A stretch of DNA of 64,000 bases from Auricularia sp. M13 (taxonomy: Eukaryota; Basidiomycota; Agaricomycetes; Auriculariales; Auriculariaceae), in contig CM073203.1 in assembly GCA_037042915.1 (NCBI GenBank), positions 2,356,001 through 2,420,000 on the forward strand. The letters run 5' to 3'. How positions within the stretch are numbered: the first letter of the stretch is position 1; each line of letters starts with the position of its first letter. Positions 47,480 through 58,855 of this stretch are shown here, piece after piece. The notes below the pieces were generated by a model, which did not search any database, was not told the DNA's origin, and was given only the letters and a program-made list of their open reading frames with translations. The translations under genes were made by a program, and so were the position numbers.

Positions 47480-49996
47480 TGATTCACGATGTATCCACAT
47501 TGTCGCGATTACGAACTTTGATCCTATATTTGTATCATCCCCCGTCATAACCATTTCTACGTACCAGTGAGAACCAAGCGAGAACCCCACTACTGGTATG
47601 TGTCGCACTATTGTAGCACGTCGATAGATTGCAGGCGTCCCTGAACCGGGCGAGGGATTATACCGATTTCAGTGATTGAATAACCTGCGGCGTTGTGAGT
47701 TTAGTATGTGCAGCGAGAACCATTCCAAACAGTTCCGCTGGTTGGTACATGTAACAGAGGGCCACGACTCGGAGGAAGAGGGCTCTGGGGATTCGCCTTG
47801 CACCGCTTGAACATCTGCTTCGTGGCATCGAGAACAAAATATGTGGTGAGAGCCGCTTGGTCGGCGATGTAAGGCAGTTTTGCCATCCCTGCAACGTTTT
47901 GGTCATGAGTTTGCAAGCTAGCAGCGTGTGATGCGATACTTAGCATTTCTGCACATCGACGAGGATGTCGGCCCGCATCGTTACCCCAGTAGCATACGTT
48001 CAGCTACGCCCCGCGTTTGACGACGCGTTCATTCCTAAACACAGAACTGGCACCGGGCTTGCCGCGCGTACTGTCGCGCAAGGTCCGAGTGGAGCGCGGT
48101 CCCGGGATAATCCAAGTCTGTCAGTCTCGCGACGGCGCGACTATTCTGCGTCGCATCGCCCGCGCAAGCAGGTCGGAATTAGCGTTCGCCGTCCTAGTTT
48201 ACATCGTCCTTCGTCCGAAGCGTGTCGATTTATCCTCACAGCGCCCATATCAGCCTTGCACTCTGGAATTATCCTGTAGCGCGGCGTTCAAGCTGGTATC
48301 CCAAGGCACAGGATGCCACGAGAGGAACCGTTCGGTGGCAGCGCGGCATGAATGCGAAAAAGATGCGGACGATGGGCGAGGGTATCATATTCCGAACTGA
48401 TGTCCAGCACAGCGGCCTCGAGGCTGGCGCATCACCTAGTCGTGTTCACAAGCAACGCCTTAGAACAGGTGATATAAACTCTGGCAGATCTGCACCGTGC
48501 CAATGTAAGAAAACGCGTTATGGGGAGCAGGACGATTGGAAGGCACTGTACGCACCACGACAGAAGACCGGCGTCCGGTCACGGACCAGACACTGCGCTG
48601 CGAATATAGACTTGTCCGCAACTTTTCGCGATGCGTCCATCGCTAGGCTGACGGTGTTTGCGGCTGGCCGAGCAGCCCGAGCAGAATGAGCACCGCGTTC
48701 GGGACCTTCGCTCGCGCGCTTAAACTGAATTTTGTAAATGAGGACACACGACGCAATTGACGCGGATAAACCTCTTGCAGATAGATCGTGTATCCTCGCC
48801 ATCAGGGTACACCGCCGGCGATGAAGGGAATCACGCGAGGACATGATAGTCGTCGCTGCGCTCGCTGTCGATGTGCGAGCAGATAACATGCAGGTCAAAT
48901 ATGATGCGCGTGACGGTCGGTGACTTTGCAGCATGGCGCAGTGGTGCAGCAAGCGCAATGTTGGCACTTTCAGGAAGAAGGAAGCTCCTCAATGTAGGCA
49001 GGGTCGTCTTCCGAAGAGCAGTCTGGAGGACTTGTTTCGTGGGGCCGAAGCGTACAAGTGCGGGGTCGAACTTCGAATGGATCGTTGTGCTGGCTCACAG
49101 TCGTTACGCATTTCCAGGACTGTAGAGGAGCGATTTTCACCCGCGACGGGAATATTCTAACCAACATTCCCGCCTGCGGCGACGGTAGAAATAATTCAGT
49201 GTAAGGGAATCATTGGATGATCAGACCGTGACGCACCTGGATGCAATCCAGGCCTCTGGGAGGGGGAGCCAGCCGCCCATGGAGAGTGGCTCGCAGGCTC
49301 CCATTACGAAATAATGCGGTGACGCCTCAGAAGCCTCGTATCGGGAGCCATATTGATCGACGTTCTCGACGTTGAGAGGAGCCTGGCGCACAACGTAGAC
49401 AAATCACGCGCGGCGTCCGTTGCGTCGGAAAGTATAGCACAGTCCCAGGTGATCCATGTGCACGGACAGCGGCATGCTGTGTACTTCCTCGATGGATTGT
49501 AACGGTATGGGTCCCGAGTCTCTGGCTAGAGCCCGTCTGCGAACCCTGACCGCTCGCAGGATGCAGTGGCTCGAAGGGTGGGATATCGTGCCCCACGGGA
49601 ATGGCAAGGCCGTATACACCGGCGGAGATCGGCAGGCAGTGTTTTGGGAGGCCTGCATAATTGCGCTGGAATCCGGAATGCTGCCTGATATGCTAAGCTC
49701 GTGCTTTCCTGAGCTCAGTGCCCACAGTCTAGCATCTCAGCCGCTACGATCCATGTGGTGATGCTCGTTGAGACGTAACAGCTCAAGGATCGCGGGCAGG
49801 TGAACTTCAGCCTCGTCGCATAACTGTTGAGCATTTTCATTGTGTATCAGAATCAGCGAAAGTAGGTATGCCTCATGTCAACAACGGACGCACTGAAGAA
49901 ATGAACGTTGAATTTTCGAGCCATACAAGTACACAGAGCGACCGCTTGATGGGCACGGCGGGCAGGAAGAGCGTTCGAATGGCGCAGCGCTCTCGT
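47480..49996. other. gene-poor stretch with possible gene relics
   Basis: About 2.5 kb without a supported gene. A minus-strand frame at 49404-49658 containing DSGPIPLQSIEEVHSMPLSV looks more protein-like than its surroundings and could be the end of a decayed gene, but no family is recognised. Other open frames (for example 47658-47946 minus and 48017-48689 plus) show no convincing protein character. Confidence 0.35.
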
Positions 49997-50609
49997 TCAT
50001 CCGACCAGTCCGTACTCCGAGTCGTCCTCGCGCCCTGCGTTCCCCTGTCGCTGCTGAAGACACGCGAGCACAACTTTCATGACGCCGAGGAAAAGCTGGC
50101 GGCGTCCGTCGTCTGCTGCCGAAGTGGGCGTTTTCTTCAGAGCAAGCCCGACGACGACAGGCTTAGAAGCTGTCAAAGGATCCTGCGTCCAGACTAAGGT
50201 CGCGATTTGCGACACGTAGATACACTGCATCGTCTGCGCGTCCTCAGGCGAATCTCCGAGCGCAGGCGGAGGCGCGCCAAAGAGAGGACTGAGAACGATG
50301 GACGCGGGAGGCTCTGGCAGCCGTATTTCCTCGTCTGAGCCCGGTACTGGGACAAGGGGCGGAATAATCGGTGCCGCGGACGGCATCGTCGCTTGAACCT
50401 GCGCCGCGTCGTGTAAGAACCAGTGTATACAGCAACTTGAAGCTAAAGGGGAGATGGCGAACAACGCGTTTTCAACTGACCATAGAGCCTACTTTGCCAA
50501 GCTGAGTTACGAGGACAAGGATGCGGTCCGCAAATGTTTGAATCAAGACTTCTGTGGGTATCCCGACCACGTCTTGCTCCGCGTGAACAGAAGCGGGAGG
50601 AATGGACAT
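49997..50609 (-). CDS. PSMG3: proteasome assembly chaperone 3 (PSMG3/PAC3-like)
   Basis: Two exons encode about 165 residues. Exon 1 (ATG at 50609) reads MSIPPASVHAEQDVVGIPTE, then VLIQTFADRILVLVTQLGKV, which matches the N-terminal strands of PSMG3 (TEVxxTxFxDKILVxVTQxGKxG). Exon 2 follows in phase (GSM then VQATMP), with SQIATLVWTQDP and VVVGLALKKT near the end, also typical. PSMG3 with its partner PSMG4 helps assemble the 20S proteasome alpha ring. The fungal insertion between the two conserved parts is rich in proline. The intron has GT-AG ends. Assignment rests on the conserved FADRILVLVTQ block. Confidence 0.75.
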
Positions 50610-51443
50610 CGTGCGAGATATTTTCTATAGGCCGCTCAGGAGTGGCAAAGACAGATCCGGAAGCAAAATGACGGCAGGAGGTAGCGTCGGACTCTGAAAG
50701 CACAGAGTCTGAGGGTATCCATCCTATATCCGCGGAACATGCAAAACATCCGCGGATAGACATCGAAGGTTATAATTTTGATAAATGTCGATCAATATAT
50801 AAAGAGACATGATAGTTAATTGTAATTCTGGCTTCCTTCGGTTTCCTTCATCTTTGATTCCCCTAACATATTGATGGACGGGCTTAAAAGTTCTTGAGTG
50901 AGTATTGGATACGCGTGCTCGATCAGTCAATTCAACATGCAAACTGGCGCTCACTCTCCACTGGTTACAGTTTACGGCGCGTCCTTCGCGACCGCCGGGT
51001 TTTCCGAGAAGTCGGTAAATTGCAGCGCAAGCTCGAGGACCCATCCACAAGTAACAGATTATGCAGTGATGATTTTGCCGGCTGACTTCTCTTCGCGCCT
51101 TTGGGCGTGATATATCGAGCATGAATCCACGATCGAGGCAGGACATAGCGTCGGACGCTGGATAGCGGGACGCAAGGACGACTTTGTGAACTTCAAGCAT
51201 CGCGCAAAAATGAAAAGATGCTCAGACATCGAAGGCCTATAGGATTCTAATACTTAAATGTCATAATTATAAAGAGACGCCAACATACGCCCTCGTGGGA
51301 TCAGGAGTAGCGACATCTCGATCTCAGGCTCTGAGGGATCCCAGTGTCACTGTGTCAGAACAGAAAAGACTCGGCGGAAAACAGCCGCGCGCGATTCAAC
51401 TCCGGCCCGACCGTCTCTCTTCCTCACAAATTTTCAGCCCGCG
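50610..51443. other. divergent intergenic region with two similar AT-rich boxes
   Basis: No gene is supported. ACATCGAAGG followed by TATAAAGAGAC occurs at about 50761-50807 and again at about 51226-51277, an imperfect direct repeat with TATA-like ends. A CCGGAAGCAAAATGACGG motif at 50657 matches the terminal repeat of the MITE-like element at 44631. Confidence 0.4.
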
Positions 51444-51773
51444 ATGATTCGGTCCACCGCAGCGCGCGCCGCCCGCCAGGCAGCCTCAACGCCTCCGCCG
51501 CTCGTCCAGCTGTCCGTCCGCGTGCAGCCCGGGGCGTCCAAGTCCGAGGTCACCATAACCGACTCGCAAAATCTGCAGCTGGCGGCACGCGTCACGGCCC
51601 GCGCGCACGACGGCGAGGCCAACGACGCCGTGCGCAGGCTGCTCGCCGACAGCCTGGGCGTGTCACGCTCACGCGTAATCATCGTCCGTGGACTGAAGAG
51701 CAGGGACAAGGTCGTCTCGGTCGACGGCATGACCCGTGACGACGTCGTCGCCGTCCTCGGCTCGGACACTTGA
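51444..51773 (+). CDS. DUF167/UPF0235 (YggU-like) family protein
   Basis: A single-exon gene of 109 residues. It contains the family motifs LSVRVQPGASKSEVT, ARVTARAHDGEANDAVRRLL, LGVSRSRVIIVRGLKSRDKV and ends near DDVVAVLGSDT. DUF167 proteins are small, conserved from bacteria to humans, and of unknown function. Length and motif order match the family, and the ATG at 51444 fits the family's usual start. Confidence 0.85.
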   Translation: MIRSTAARAARQAASTPPPLVQLSVRVQPGASKSEVTITDSQNLQLAARVTARAHDGEANDAVRRLLADSLGVSRSRVIIVRGLKSRDKVVSVDGMTRDDVVAVLGSDT

Positions 51774-51826
51774 TGCTGCTAAGGTTCGTAGCTTCGCTGT
51801 CTTTCTTCGCCTATACCTTCTTCGTG

Positions 51827-51919
51827 TGATGATAAAGGGTGCAAGCACCCGATGTTAAACCCAGCTCGTCGAGGCGGGAGTAACGCCCCAGCCTTTGAGA
51901 TGATTTTTCATTTTTCTGA
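51827..51919 (+). ncRNA. candidate box C/D-like snoRNA, repeat copy 1
   Basis: The unit starts with a C-box-like GTGATGATA and ends 93 nt later at a D-box-like CTGA. Inside is a perfect hairpin (GGGTGC-AA-GCACCC) and TTAAACCCAGCTC, complementary to GAGCTGGGTTTA, a sequence I recall from the conserved peptidyl-transferase region of large-subunit rRNA. A second, about 88% identical copy lies at 52073. No terminal stem is evident, so the snoRNA reading is tentative. A duplicated untranslated segment is the alternative. Confidence 0.3.
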
Positions 51920-52072
51920 TACTTTACTCAGTTATTGCTGCGTCGCTATATTTGCTTACGTTGTCCTGCAGGTATTAGGCTTATGTCAAACCGGTCGCAG
52001 CGCTCGAATCTTTGATCGCTGTAAGTCTTTACACACCTCTGCTTCATTTCCCCTTTTTTCGAATCATTCACG

Positions 52073-52161
52073 TGATGATAAAGGGTGCACACACCCGATT
52101 AAACCCAGCTCGTCGAGGAAGGAGTAACGCCCTATCCTTTGAGATCATTGTTTAATTCTGA
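52073..52161 (+). ncRNA. candidate box C/D-like snoRNA, repeat copy 2
   Basis: This is the second copy of the unit at 51827: CGTGATGATA, a hairpin with altered loop (GGGTG-CACA-CACCC), TAAACCCAGCTCGTCGAGG, GGAGTAACGCCC, CCTTTGAGAT and a terminal CTGA. The hairpin stem is kept despite a base change in the loop region, which hints at RNA-level constraint. The copies diverge abruptly outside the unit. Confidence 0.3.
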
Positions 52162-53327
52162 CCTTGCGTCTCGTGTTACTCGCGCGTCGAACATGTCGAG
52201 CTCATTCTTTTTCCAGTTCCACGACATGGAAACTCCCACGGCGTTGACCTTCATGGGCGGTGGATGCGATGCACGGACGGACAGGTCACTGTGCATCTCC
52301 GTGCGCATGGAGCTCGCCCACACTGCCGTCCCAATTGCGGATGGATGCAATAACGTGCATATTGAGTGTCGCTGTGCGTCGCTTTGCCCTCTGTCCATGT
52401 TTTAATCGGGCGCGACGCCGCGTCCAACGTTGTCAAACCACATGCTATAATAAATGTCTACTGAATATCGCAGACCCTGCGGAAGGGGAACCCGTGTGCC
52501 TACGCCGTTATACATGGTTTGACATTCTACAGGGTAGCACGCTTCAACCTGTAATCTAAATGCGCCTCCCATCGGTCAGGATGCAGAATTCGCACGGGGT
52601 CCGTCGTCCAACGTACTCGAAGACCCAACGCGCGCTGTTGACGGCTCGATCGTGGCTGCAGCTCATCTACGACGCGCCTCGTTTCCAGCGCTGGTGCGGC
52701 CGACTCGGTTTCCAGCATGTTGCATCATGCCGCGGTCGATCCTGAAAAATCGGGCCGACGAAGTCGCTCAGACTCCTACCACTGTCCCCGGACGAGACGC
52801 CCAGGACATGGCGTTGGGATTGGTCGCGGATCTTGCGCACATGCGTTGCATCATGCGGCGCGGCGGAAAGCTGCTGTTTGGTTGGCGAACCATCATGATA
52901 CGTTTTACAGCACTACTATCCTGAATCTCGACTCGTCACTGGTCTATTCTCTCTCTCACCGATACACGCGTCTCTCGCAGTGGCCTCTTGCTCTCATTTG
53001 CTCTCTGCCCATGGGCACCTCCCGCTCTAACGCTAGCTGTGCACTGAGCATCACCTCGGCGTGAGCTTGGCCTCCGAGGAGACTAGCGTCCGCTGCTTCC
53101 TCGGAGGACAATTTCAACTACGAACCTTCCACTAGACAAGTCAACAAAGTTTATGTAGCTATCTGCGCTCTGCGACGTGAGGCTGTACTCATTTGCACGT
53201 CGGACGATTGAGGCACATACCACGCGGCGCACTGACTCAGATTCTCTGGGTGCGATAATATTCATATACTGGACATATATTTCGAATCCTGAAGCTACTA
53301 CATCCTATATTTCGGACCGCGCTCTGC
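52162..53327. other. intergenic region, nothing recognised
   Basis: No supported gene. A frame near 52727 (MPRSILKNRADEVAQTPTTV) looks weakly protein-like but has no family or exon context. Confidence 0.35.
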
Positions 53328-54867
53328 TCACGCGTCCTCCATCTTCACGTCTCTCCTGTTGATCGGGAGCAGCCCCTTCTCTACTAGGCTACAATACAGT
53401 AAGAAAAGCAATGAAGTCGCTGGCGTGATTTCGATCTTCATTGAGTGTTGGCCATATGTTTGCCAAAAAAGGATGTTGGTAAAAGGATCGCCATGTTCAC
53501 CATGATCCTCGAGTTGTTTCATTATCATAGGAATGCTGGTCAAGCCATCCGAAATCATGCAGTAGTCGCACTTGTACTGTGCTCGGTACCTGGGAAAATG
53601 TCAGAGTTCGTGTACTTGGTTACGGCTGGCGGCATACATCAGAAGCTGGGTGAGGTGTTGCTGCATTGCCGTACTTGGCATGTCTCGCACTTGTTTGTAC
53701 TGAAGCGCTGGCTTTCCGTCTCTCTTCTTGGTCGTGGTTGGGTTAAGGCCAGAGAGATCTTCAAACCGCACTTTTCCTGGCCGCTAAGGTTCAGGGTATG
53801 AGCTCTTACGGATCCTGTCAGATAACAGTGTGGTATCCATACCTTTGCTTCTACAAACGCCAGGACCTCCTCGTAATCGCCGAAGGGCTTGGTAACCGAT
53901 TTCTCCAAGACGAATGTATGATCCACACATGTGACGACGTCAGATTCGCCCTCGCCCTTGTTTGCGATAGCTGGGACACCTATGTTCAAACCTACGAGAA
54001 CTTAGCTCGAAATAATCGAGGTTAATATATATATGCGCACCTTTTAGTTTGACAAGAGCCTGCTCGTGTTCTGTTCCAGGCTTGCCAGGGGGATACTGTG
54101 GGGCCTCTGCAGGGAGATATCAATGAAAATATTCTACCTCGTCTGACACGCGCATCATTTGAGAGACTGACATACCGTCCTCTGCACTGCGATAATGCTG
54201 CGCACGAAGATGAACAAACACCCGCTCCACGGCCCTTCCCTCACTCCGGCGGCTTTCGTAGTGATTCTCGAGCATGCAATTGATGGCCATGAGGCACGGG
54301 TCAAGCATGTTGACTTGTAAGTAGTCGCTGCGAATAAATATGAACAATAACTTCTAGAATCAGCACGATCAAGTGCGTACCTCACATCCGCCTCCGTCTC
54401 AATCAAATGCGTCGTCCACGACTTGTAGGTGCCGTACAAGCGATGGAGCGCATTGTAAAAATCATCCAGAAGCTCCCGCTTTAGTCCCCCCTTGTCCGCG
54501 ACGTTCCGAGGGAGATCCTCCAATGCAAATACTGTCCATGACGGCTGTATTCGCTGGGAGCTGCAGGCGGCAGCTCCTCTGCTGCAAGACCCAATGTCGT
54601 CCAACTTGTTGGGAGGCTAGGGCCACTACGAATAAACTGGACGAGTGGCACGGCAGCATCATACAATATTAGTCGAGCATTGGCCAGGAGCTTGTCAGGA
54701 CGTGGGTCAAAGGAATAGATTCGTTTCAGAAACTCGATGGCTAGGGCGTTGTTATCCTTCTTCCAGACCAGAAAATATTTCAGCACCTTAACAACCTCCT
54801 CGCCGTCATGGCCTTTTGAGACCATGTGGTAGACGGTAGTCAATGGGACTTCGGGGAGATTTGACAT
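53328..54867 (-). CDS. putative PD-(D/E)XK-like protein of unknown function
   Basis: A multi-exon gene model starts at the ATG at 54867 (MSNLPEVPLTTVYHMVSKGH) and ends REDVKMEDA-like (INRRDVKMEDA) at 53328. Blocks in order are FLKRIYSFDPRPDKLLANAR, VFALEDLPRNVADKGGLKRE, LLDDFYNALHRLYGTYKSWT, LMAINCMLENHYESRRSEGR, then GESDVVTCVDHTFVLE, YEEVLAFVEAKRPGKVRFED, QQHLTQLLMYAASRNQVHEL and DPFTNILFWQTYGQHSMKIE. The D...(E)AK spacing fits a PD-(D/E)XK nuclease-like core, and the following QQ/LTQLLMYA helix fits too. The join FVEAK then RPGKVRFED uses a 60-bp GT-AG intron in phase. Some other joins could not be fixed. A TATA box lies at 54919. Function is unknown. Confidence 0.55.
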
Positions 54868-54918
54868 GGCGGGTAAGACGGTTGACGAGGGGCTACTGGA
54901 GTAGGTCTGGGGGGGGAT

Positions 54919-54924
54919 TTTATA
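54919..54924 (-). promoter_or_regulatory. TATA box of the gene starting at 54867
   Basis: The minus strand reads GTGTATAAAATCCCC about 50 bp upstream of the ATG. Confidence 0.5.
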
Positions 54925-56204
54925 CACTTTACGCCTAGCATGGAAAGTTTGTGCAAGCTGGATGTTGTACGAAGGCAATGTTAGAATTCCTATCATTGAC
55001 CCGGCATGTGTTAAGCTGGTTGAAAGCGAGAGACACAAGCCCACAAGGGAACGGCAGTGCAGTCCAGCGTCGACATGCCGACCTGTGCTTGCCCAGCATA
55101 GAGTGAAAGACTAGTTGTGCAGGAACTTCGAGACTTGCGCAAATTATTCCACCAGACTATTCCGCGCAGGTTTCGCGTAATGCCAAACAGAAGCTGACGA
55201 CCGAACACTTCTTATCCAAGAGATCGAGCTGCTAGAGATCAAAATGGTGTTCTTGACGGTTCGACACATGCCACTCCTCGACGAGATAGAGTATGACTCA
55301 CGGCGATCGACCGGAGCTTCAATGAAATACTGCGATCGTCGTCTTGTAAGCACATGAGTCCCTGATAACACGATGAAGGGGACTGTATTACCATTATGAT
55401 CATTCTAGAAAGCCGAAGAGGCAAGTCACGGTCATCACAAAGGAAATGGCAAATCCAGTTTCCTGAGAGCGTTCAATGATGATACCGTTTCCTTCGAGCG
55501 ATTATCTTCGAACATAGAGTCTGCGAAGGAGACTAGAGACGCCTGTCAACTACCTACCTACCTACTTACCTACCAACTTCATTCTCAGTGCTCATTCGCG
55601 TTCCAAGATCGCATTTCGGGGAAAACAAGTCCAAGCCATCGCATCAACAACAGTCCAAAGTCTCCGCAACGTATCACAAGCCGATTCTCGTTTTGTTTGT
55701 GAGAGCGTCCGCATCCTGAGGCCTGGGGCCTGCCCGAAGGCGCAGGCCGCAGACAAGCCGCAGATCGCATCAGCAGACTGGTCAAGGTGAACCTACAAAC
55801 AGGCGGTGTAGTCGATTGTTCTTATGGCCAGGGGCGGTGTATCAACTGTATCACCGCGATGACTGTTGTGCTGTCGTCGCGTTTTCTGTGTGGTGACCCT
55901 TCAAGTTCTCCATATTGACGTAAGCGGTGGCTTGTGCGGATTCCGTAAGCTGACTTTGTGCGAGTCGGTGCGTACCTGGGGAGTACTGCGAGAGGTAGGC
56001 CTGTGAAGCTGACGTAAGCTTCCGCGCTGGAATGTCCGCTTATTCTCCTCCCACCCTACCATCACCCGTTCGTCACGACCAGTGGATCCCACGCTAATAT
56101 GTAATCCGAGTAAGGAGTGGTGTTGACACATCACTAGCTGAATAGCGGCGACTTCTGCTGCTTGGGTCAACCGCTGCTACAGTAAGTGCCGCCAACAGGG
56201 CGTA
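54925..56204. other. intergenic region with a CTAC microsatellite
   Basis: No supported gene. A (CTAC)n run with one variant unit spans about 55549-55575. Similar short CTACC repeats occur at 44704-44716 and 45046-45052. Confidence 0.4.
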
Positions 56205-56218
56205 TCCATTCCCAACAC

Positions 56219-57290
56219 ATGCCGGGCCAGATCACGCTTTACAGTGCAGACGTCCGTGTACCCTCTTATACCAGTGAATACCCCAGCAATGCTGAATGGA
56301 GGCTTGGACTACTTAGGTCTGCCCGTGGGCACAGCGCGCGCGTATCGCGCTGCGCGAGGCCGGCGCTGAGCATACAGAGTACAAGATCGACCTGGACAAC
56401 AAGCCCGGTGCGTCGCGCTTGGGATTTCGGTGCCCGTCGGGTTCAGCTCATGGGGAAGCGTAGTATGGTACGCGTCTAGGGTCCACGAAGGCTCTAAGGT
56501 CCGCTATTTCACTACTCTGAGTCTGGCTTCTTGGACGAGTCGCTGAATCATCGTCACGGTGCAGGTGCCCATCATTGCGTACGGAGGACCCCAGACGGAC
56601 CCGGAGACGCCGTCCCCGGAGAGCGTCAAGATTCCTGAGAGCGCGATTATAGTGGAATGTACGAATATTTTCTCTGTCTGGTCTGAACTCTCAGCCTGAG
56701 CTGACGAACCTGACATTGCCCCTTCAGTCATTGGCGATTTGTTTCTGGCACGATCATGCCCACCGACGCTGTCAAGCGCGCGCAGCTGCGCTACTTTGTG
56801 GACCGCTTCACGCAGGCGTTTGCGGGACCCGTCAGTATTTCTCCTTCCACGCTGGAATTCTACATTCCTGCTTACGCGTCGGATTTGGTATTGGGAACAG
56901 TGCGTGGCCTTCTCCTACCGCGGCGAGCAAGCCGCCGAGCTGCTGGACGGAATCGCCAACACCATCCAACCCCTGCTCCCCGCCCCCTCCCAGGGCCCGT
57001 TCTTCCTGGGCGAGAAGTTCAGCGCAGTAGAGGCCCTGCTCGCGCCGTTCCTCGCGCGCCTGCGGCTCTACCTCGAGAGCGACATCGGCGCGTTCACGAC
57101 GGAGGAGGGCCGGCACGTCCTCGCGACGCTGGACACCGACCCGCGCTTTGCCCCGTTCGCGAGGTACTGGAAGGCTGTGAGGGAGAGGCCGAGTGTGGTC
57201 GAGACGTTCCCGGTTGAGGTTATTCGCCGGAGTGCGAGTAAGATGTTCTTGCCCGTCAGGGAGAGCCGGTTGAAGGCGCTACAAGGGTGA
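56219..57290 (+). CDS. glutathione S-transferase-like protein, copy B (intact)
   Basis: This copy has the same exon layout as copy A at 40882. It starts MPGQITLYSAD, then VCPWAQRARIALREAG (CPWAQR motif at the thioredoxin-fold active site), VPIIAYGGPQTDPETPSPES, ESAIIVE and FIGDLFLARSCPPTLSS-like or AVKRAQLRYFVDRFTQAFAG depending on the splice choice. The final exon is GPFFLGEKFSAVEALLAPFL, LDTDPRFAPFARYWKAV and RESRLKALQG. The C run that is short in copy A is full length here, so the C-terminal domain stays in frame. One difference from copy A near 56745-56755 (FLARS against FPGTI) removes a residue or shifts the frame locally and should be checked. GSTs conjugate glutathione to electrophiles or reduce oxidised substrates; the omega-like Cys suggests the latter. 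Confidence 0.7.
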
Positions 57291-57615
57291 GGAAGCTGAG
57301 GTGCGCGCGCGTGTACTATAAATGGGTGATAACGCAGTCAATTTTCCATGGAAGTGCTTCAGAGCTACATTGGGACTATACTTCATCGGTCTGAGGGTTC
57401 AATGGACGGACTATCAGTCTGGTCGCCATTACACGAGTAGAGCTCGCAATTTTACTCAGGGCATTCAAAGACAGCACAGTACAGCACTCACATTTCTTCA
57501 TGTATACCAGTAGTGTTGCACTATTATTTCTATCATTTCTGCGCCTTCGAAGTGCCGAGCACATTTTTCGGGATGAGCAGCAGGTAACGGAGTTTGCGGA
57601 CCGACCAACCTTGGT

Positions 57616-58855
57616 ATGCTTCCGCCACCATCGCCAGCTGCGCGCCCTGACGGCGACGCGTCCATACGAGCGACCGACACTGACGCTGCGCATGCACGCG
57701 TGTCTGCACTGAGCAAAGGATATCTGCATGACGCCTACACGCACCAGCTCGTTCCCCGCGCCCGCTTCGTGCCACCACGACCGCCGCTCATTAACCACGG
57801 CACGCACGTCCGCTCGCTCGCAATTGACGGCCTTGTCCATTCATGGCTGTCGCTGGGCGATGGCCGCAAACAGATTCTGAGCGTCGGGGCTGGGAGCGAT
57901 TCCAGATACTGGCGCATTGCTGTTCGTTCAGTTCCAGCCACATCAGATCTCGAGCCCTTATAGCTGCGTAGGCCGGTCCTCTCAGCGACAAAATCGCAAA
58001 ATACGTAGAAATTGACTTGCCTGAGAATACGAGCGCCAAGGCGATGGCGATCCGCAAATCTCGCGAACTTAGCTCGCCTTCGTTGCTCGGCGATCCGGCG
58101 CACGTGTCCGTCAGTGCGTCCCCCCCCCCATTGTCCCTGTCCCTTTTCAATCTCTCAGCATAATTCAATCTAAGCACAGCTCTCGGAGGTCAGGGCCTCT
58201 CCGCACCGCGTTATGTTCTGAGGCCATTCGACCTTCGCAAGGACGATCCTCAGCAGCTCGTGACAGACGGCACGCTCGACCCTCGCTTCCGACTCTCCTG
58301 GTCGCAGAATGCGTGCTCGTGTATATCAGTTCTACACAGAGCGATGCTCTTCTTGGATGGCTGAGCTCCACGTTTACTACTTGCGGCGCGGTCATCTACG
58401 AGATGTTTGGACTCGACGACGGTTTTGGCCGTGTCATGCGCGAGAATCTGAGTGTACGTCGCCGGGCTCTTGGTCATCATTACTGTCCTAACAGCATGGA
58501 TGGACTACTAGGCCAGACACGTATCCCTGCCGGGTGTGGATGCCTATCCAACACTTGATGCTCAAGCGCAGCGGTTTACGAACAACGGATTCTCGACATC
58601 TGCACAAGCTCTCTCGCTCAAAACAATACGCACGCAGCACATATCGCCGGATGAGAAGGCTAGGTTCGAGCGTCATTCTCTTGCTCTTTCCGAAACTGAA
58701 GGCCACGCAGGATCGCACAACTTGAAATGCTCGACGAGATTGAGGAGCTTGAGCTTGTCCTCGCACACTACGTCGTTGGATGGGGTCTCAAGGCGCCAGA
58801 AGGTAGCCCGTTGACTTCATGGACATTGCCTGATGGACTCCCTGTGGCTCTCTGA
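57616..58855 (+). CDS. PPM1: leucine carboxyl methyltransferase 1 (PPM1/LCMT1)
   Basis: Five exons. Exon 1 starts MLPPPSPAARPDGDASIRAT and holds GYLHDAYTHQLVPRARFVPP, the SAM-binding QILSVGAGSDSRYW, and continues after an intron with AGPLSDKIAKYVEIDLPENT. Then ALGGQGLSAPRYVLRPFDLR, LLVAECVLVYISSTQSDALL, GAVIYEMFGLDDGFGRVMRE, and after introns HVSLPGVDAYPTLDAQAQRF and IAQLEMLDEIEELELVLAHY. These match LCMT1, which methylates the C-terminal Leu of the PP2A catalytic subunit. At 58278-58284 the text CTCGACCCTCGCTTCCG has one C too few for the expected LDPSLPTLLVAE, putting the two flanking conserved blocks in different frames. The rest is intact, so a sequence error is as likely as a mutation. 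Confidence 0.85.

Noticed and set aside
49404-49658. Minus-strand frame DSGPIPLQSIEEVHSMPLSV as a gene
   Set aside because: It looks protein-like, but no start, family or neighbouring exon could be supported.
51890-51905. Copy of 25S rRNA (GGCGGGAGTAAC) as an rRNA fragment
   Set aside because: The match is only about 12 nt, occurs in one of two repeat copies and has no rRNA context.
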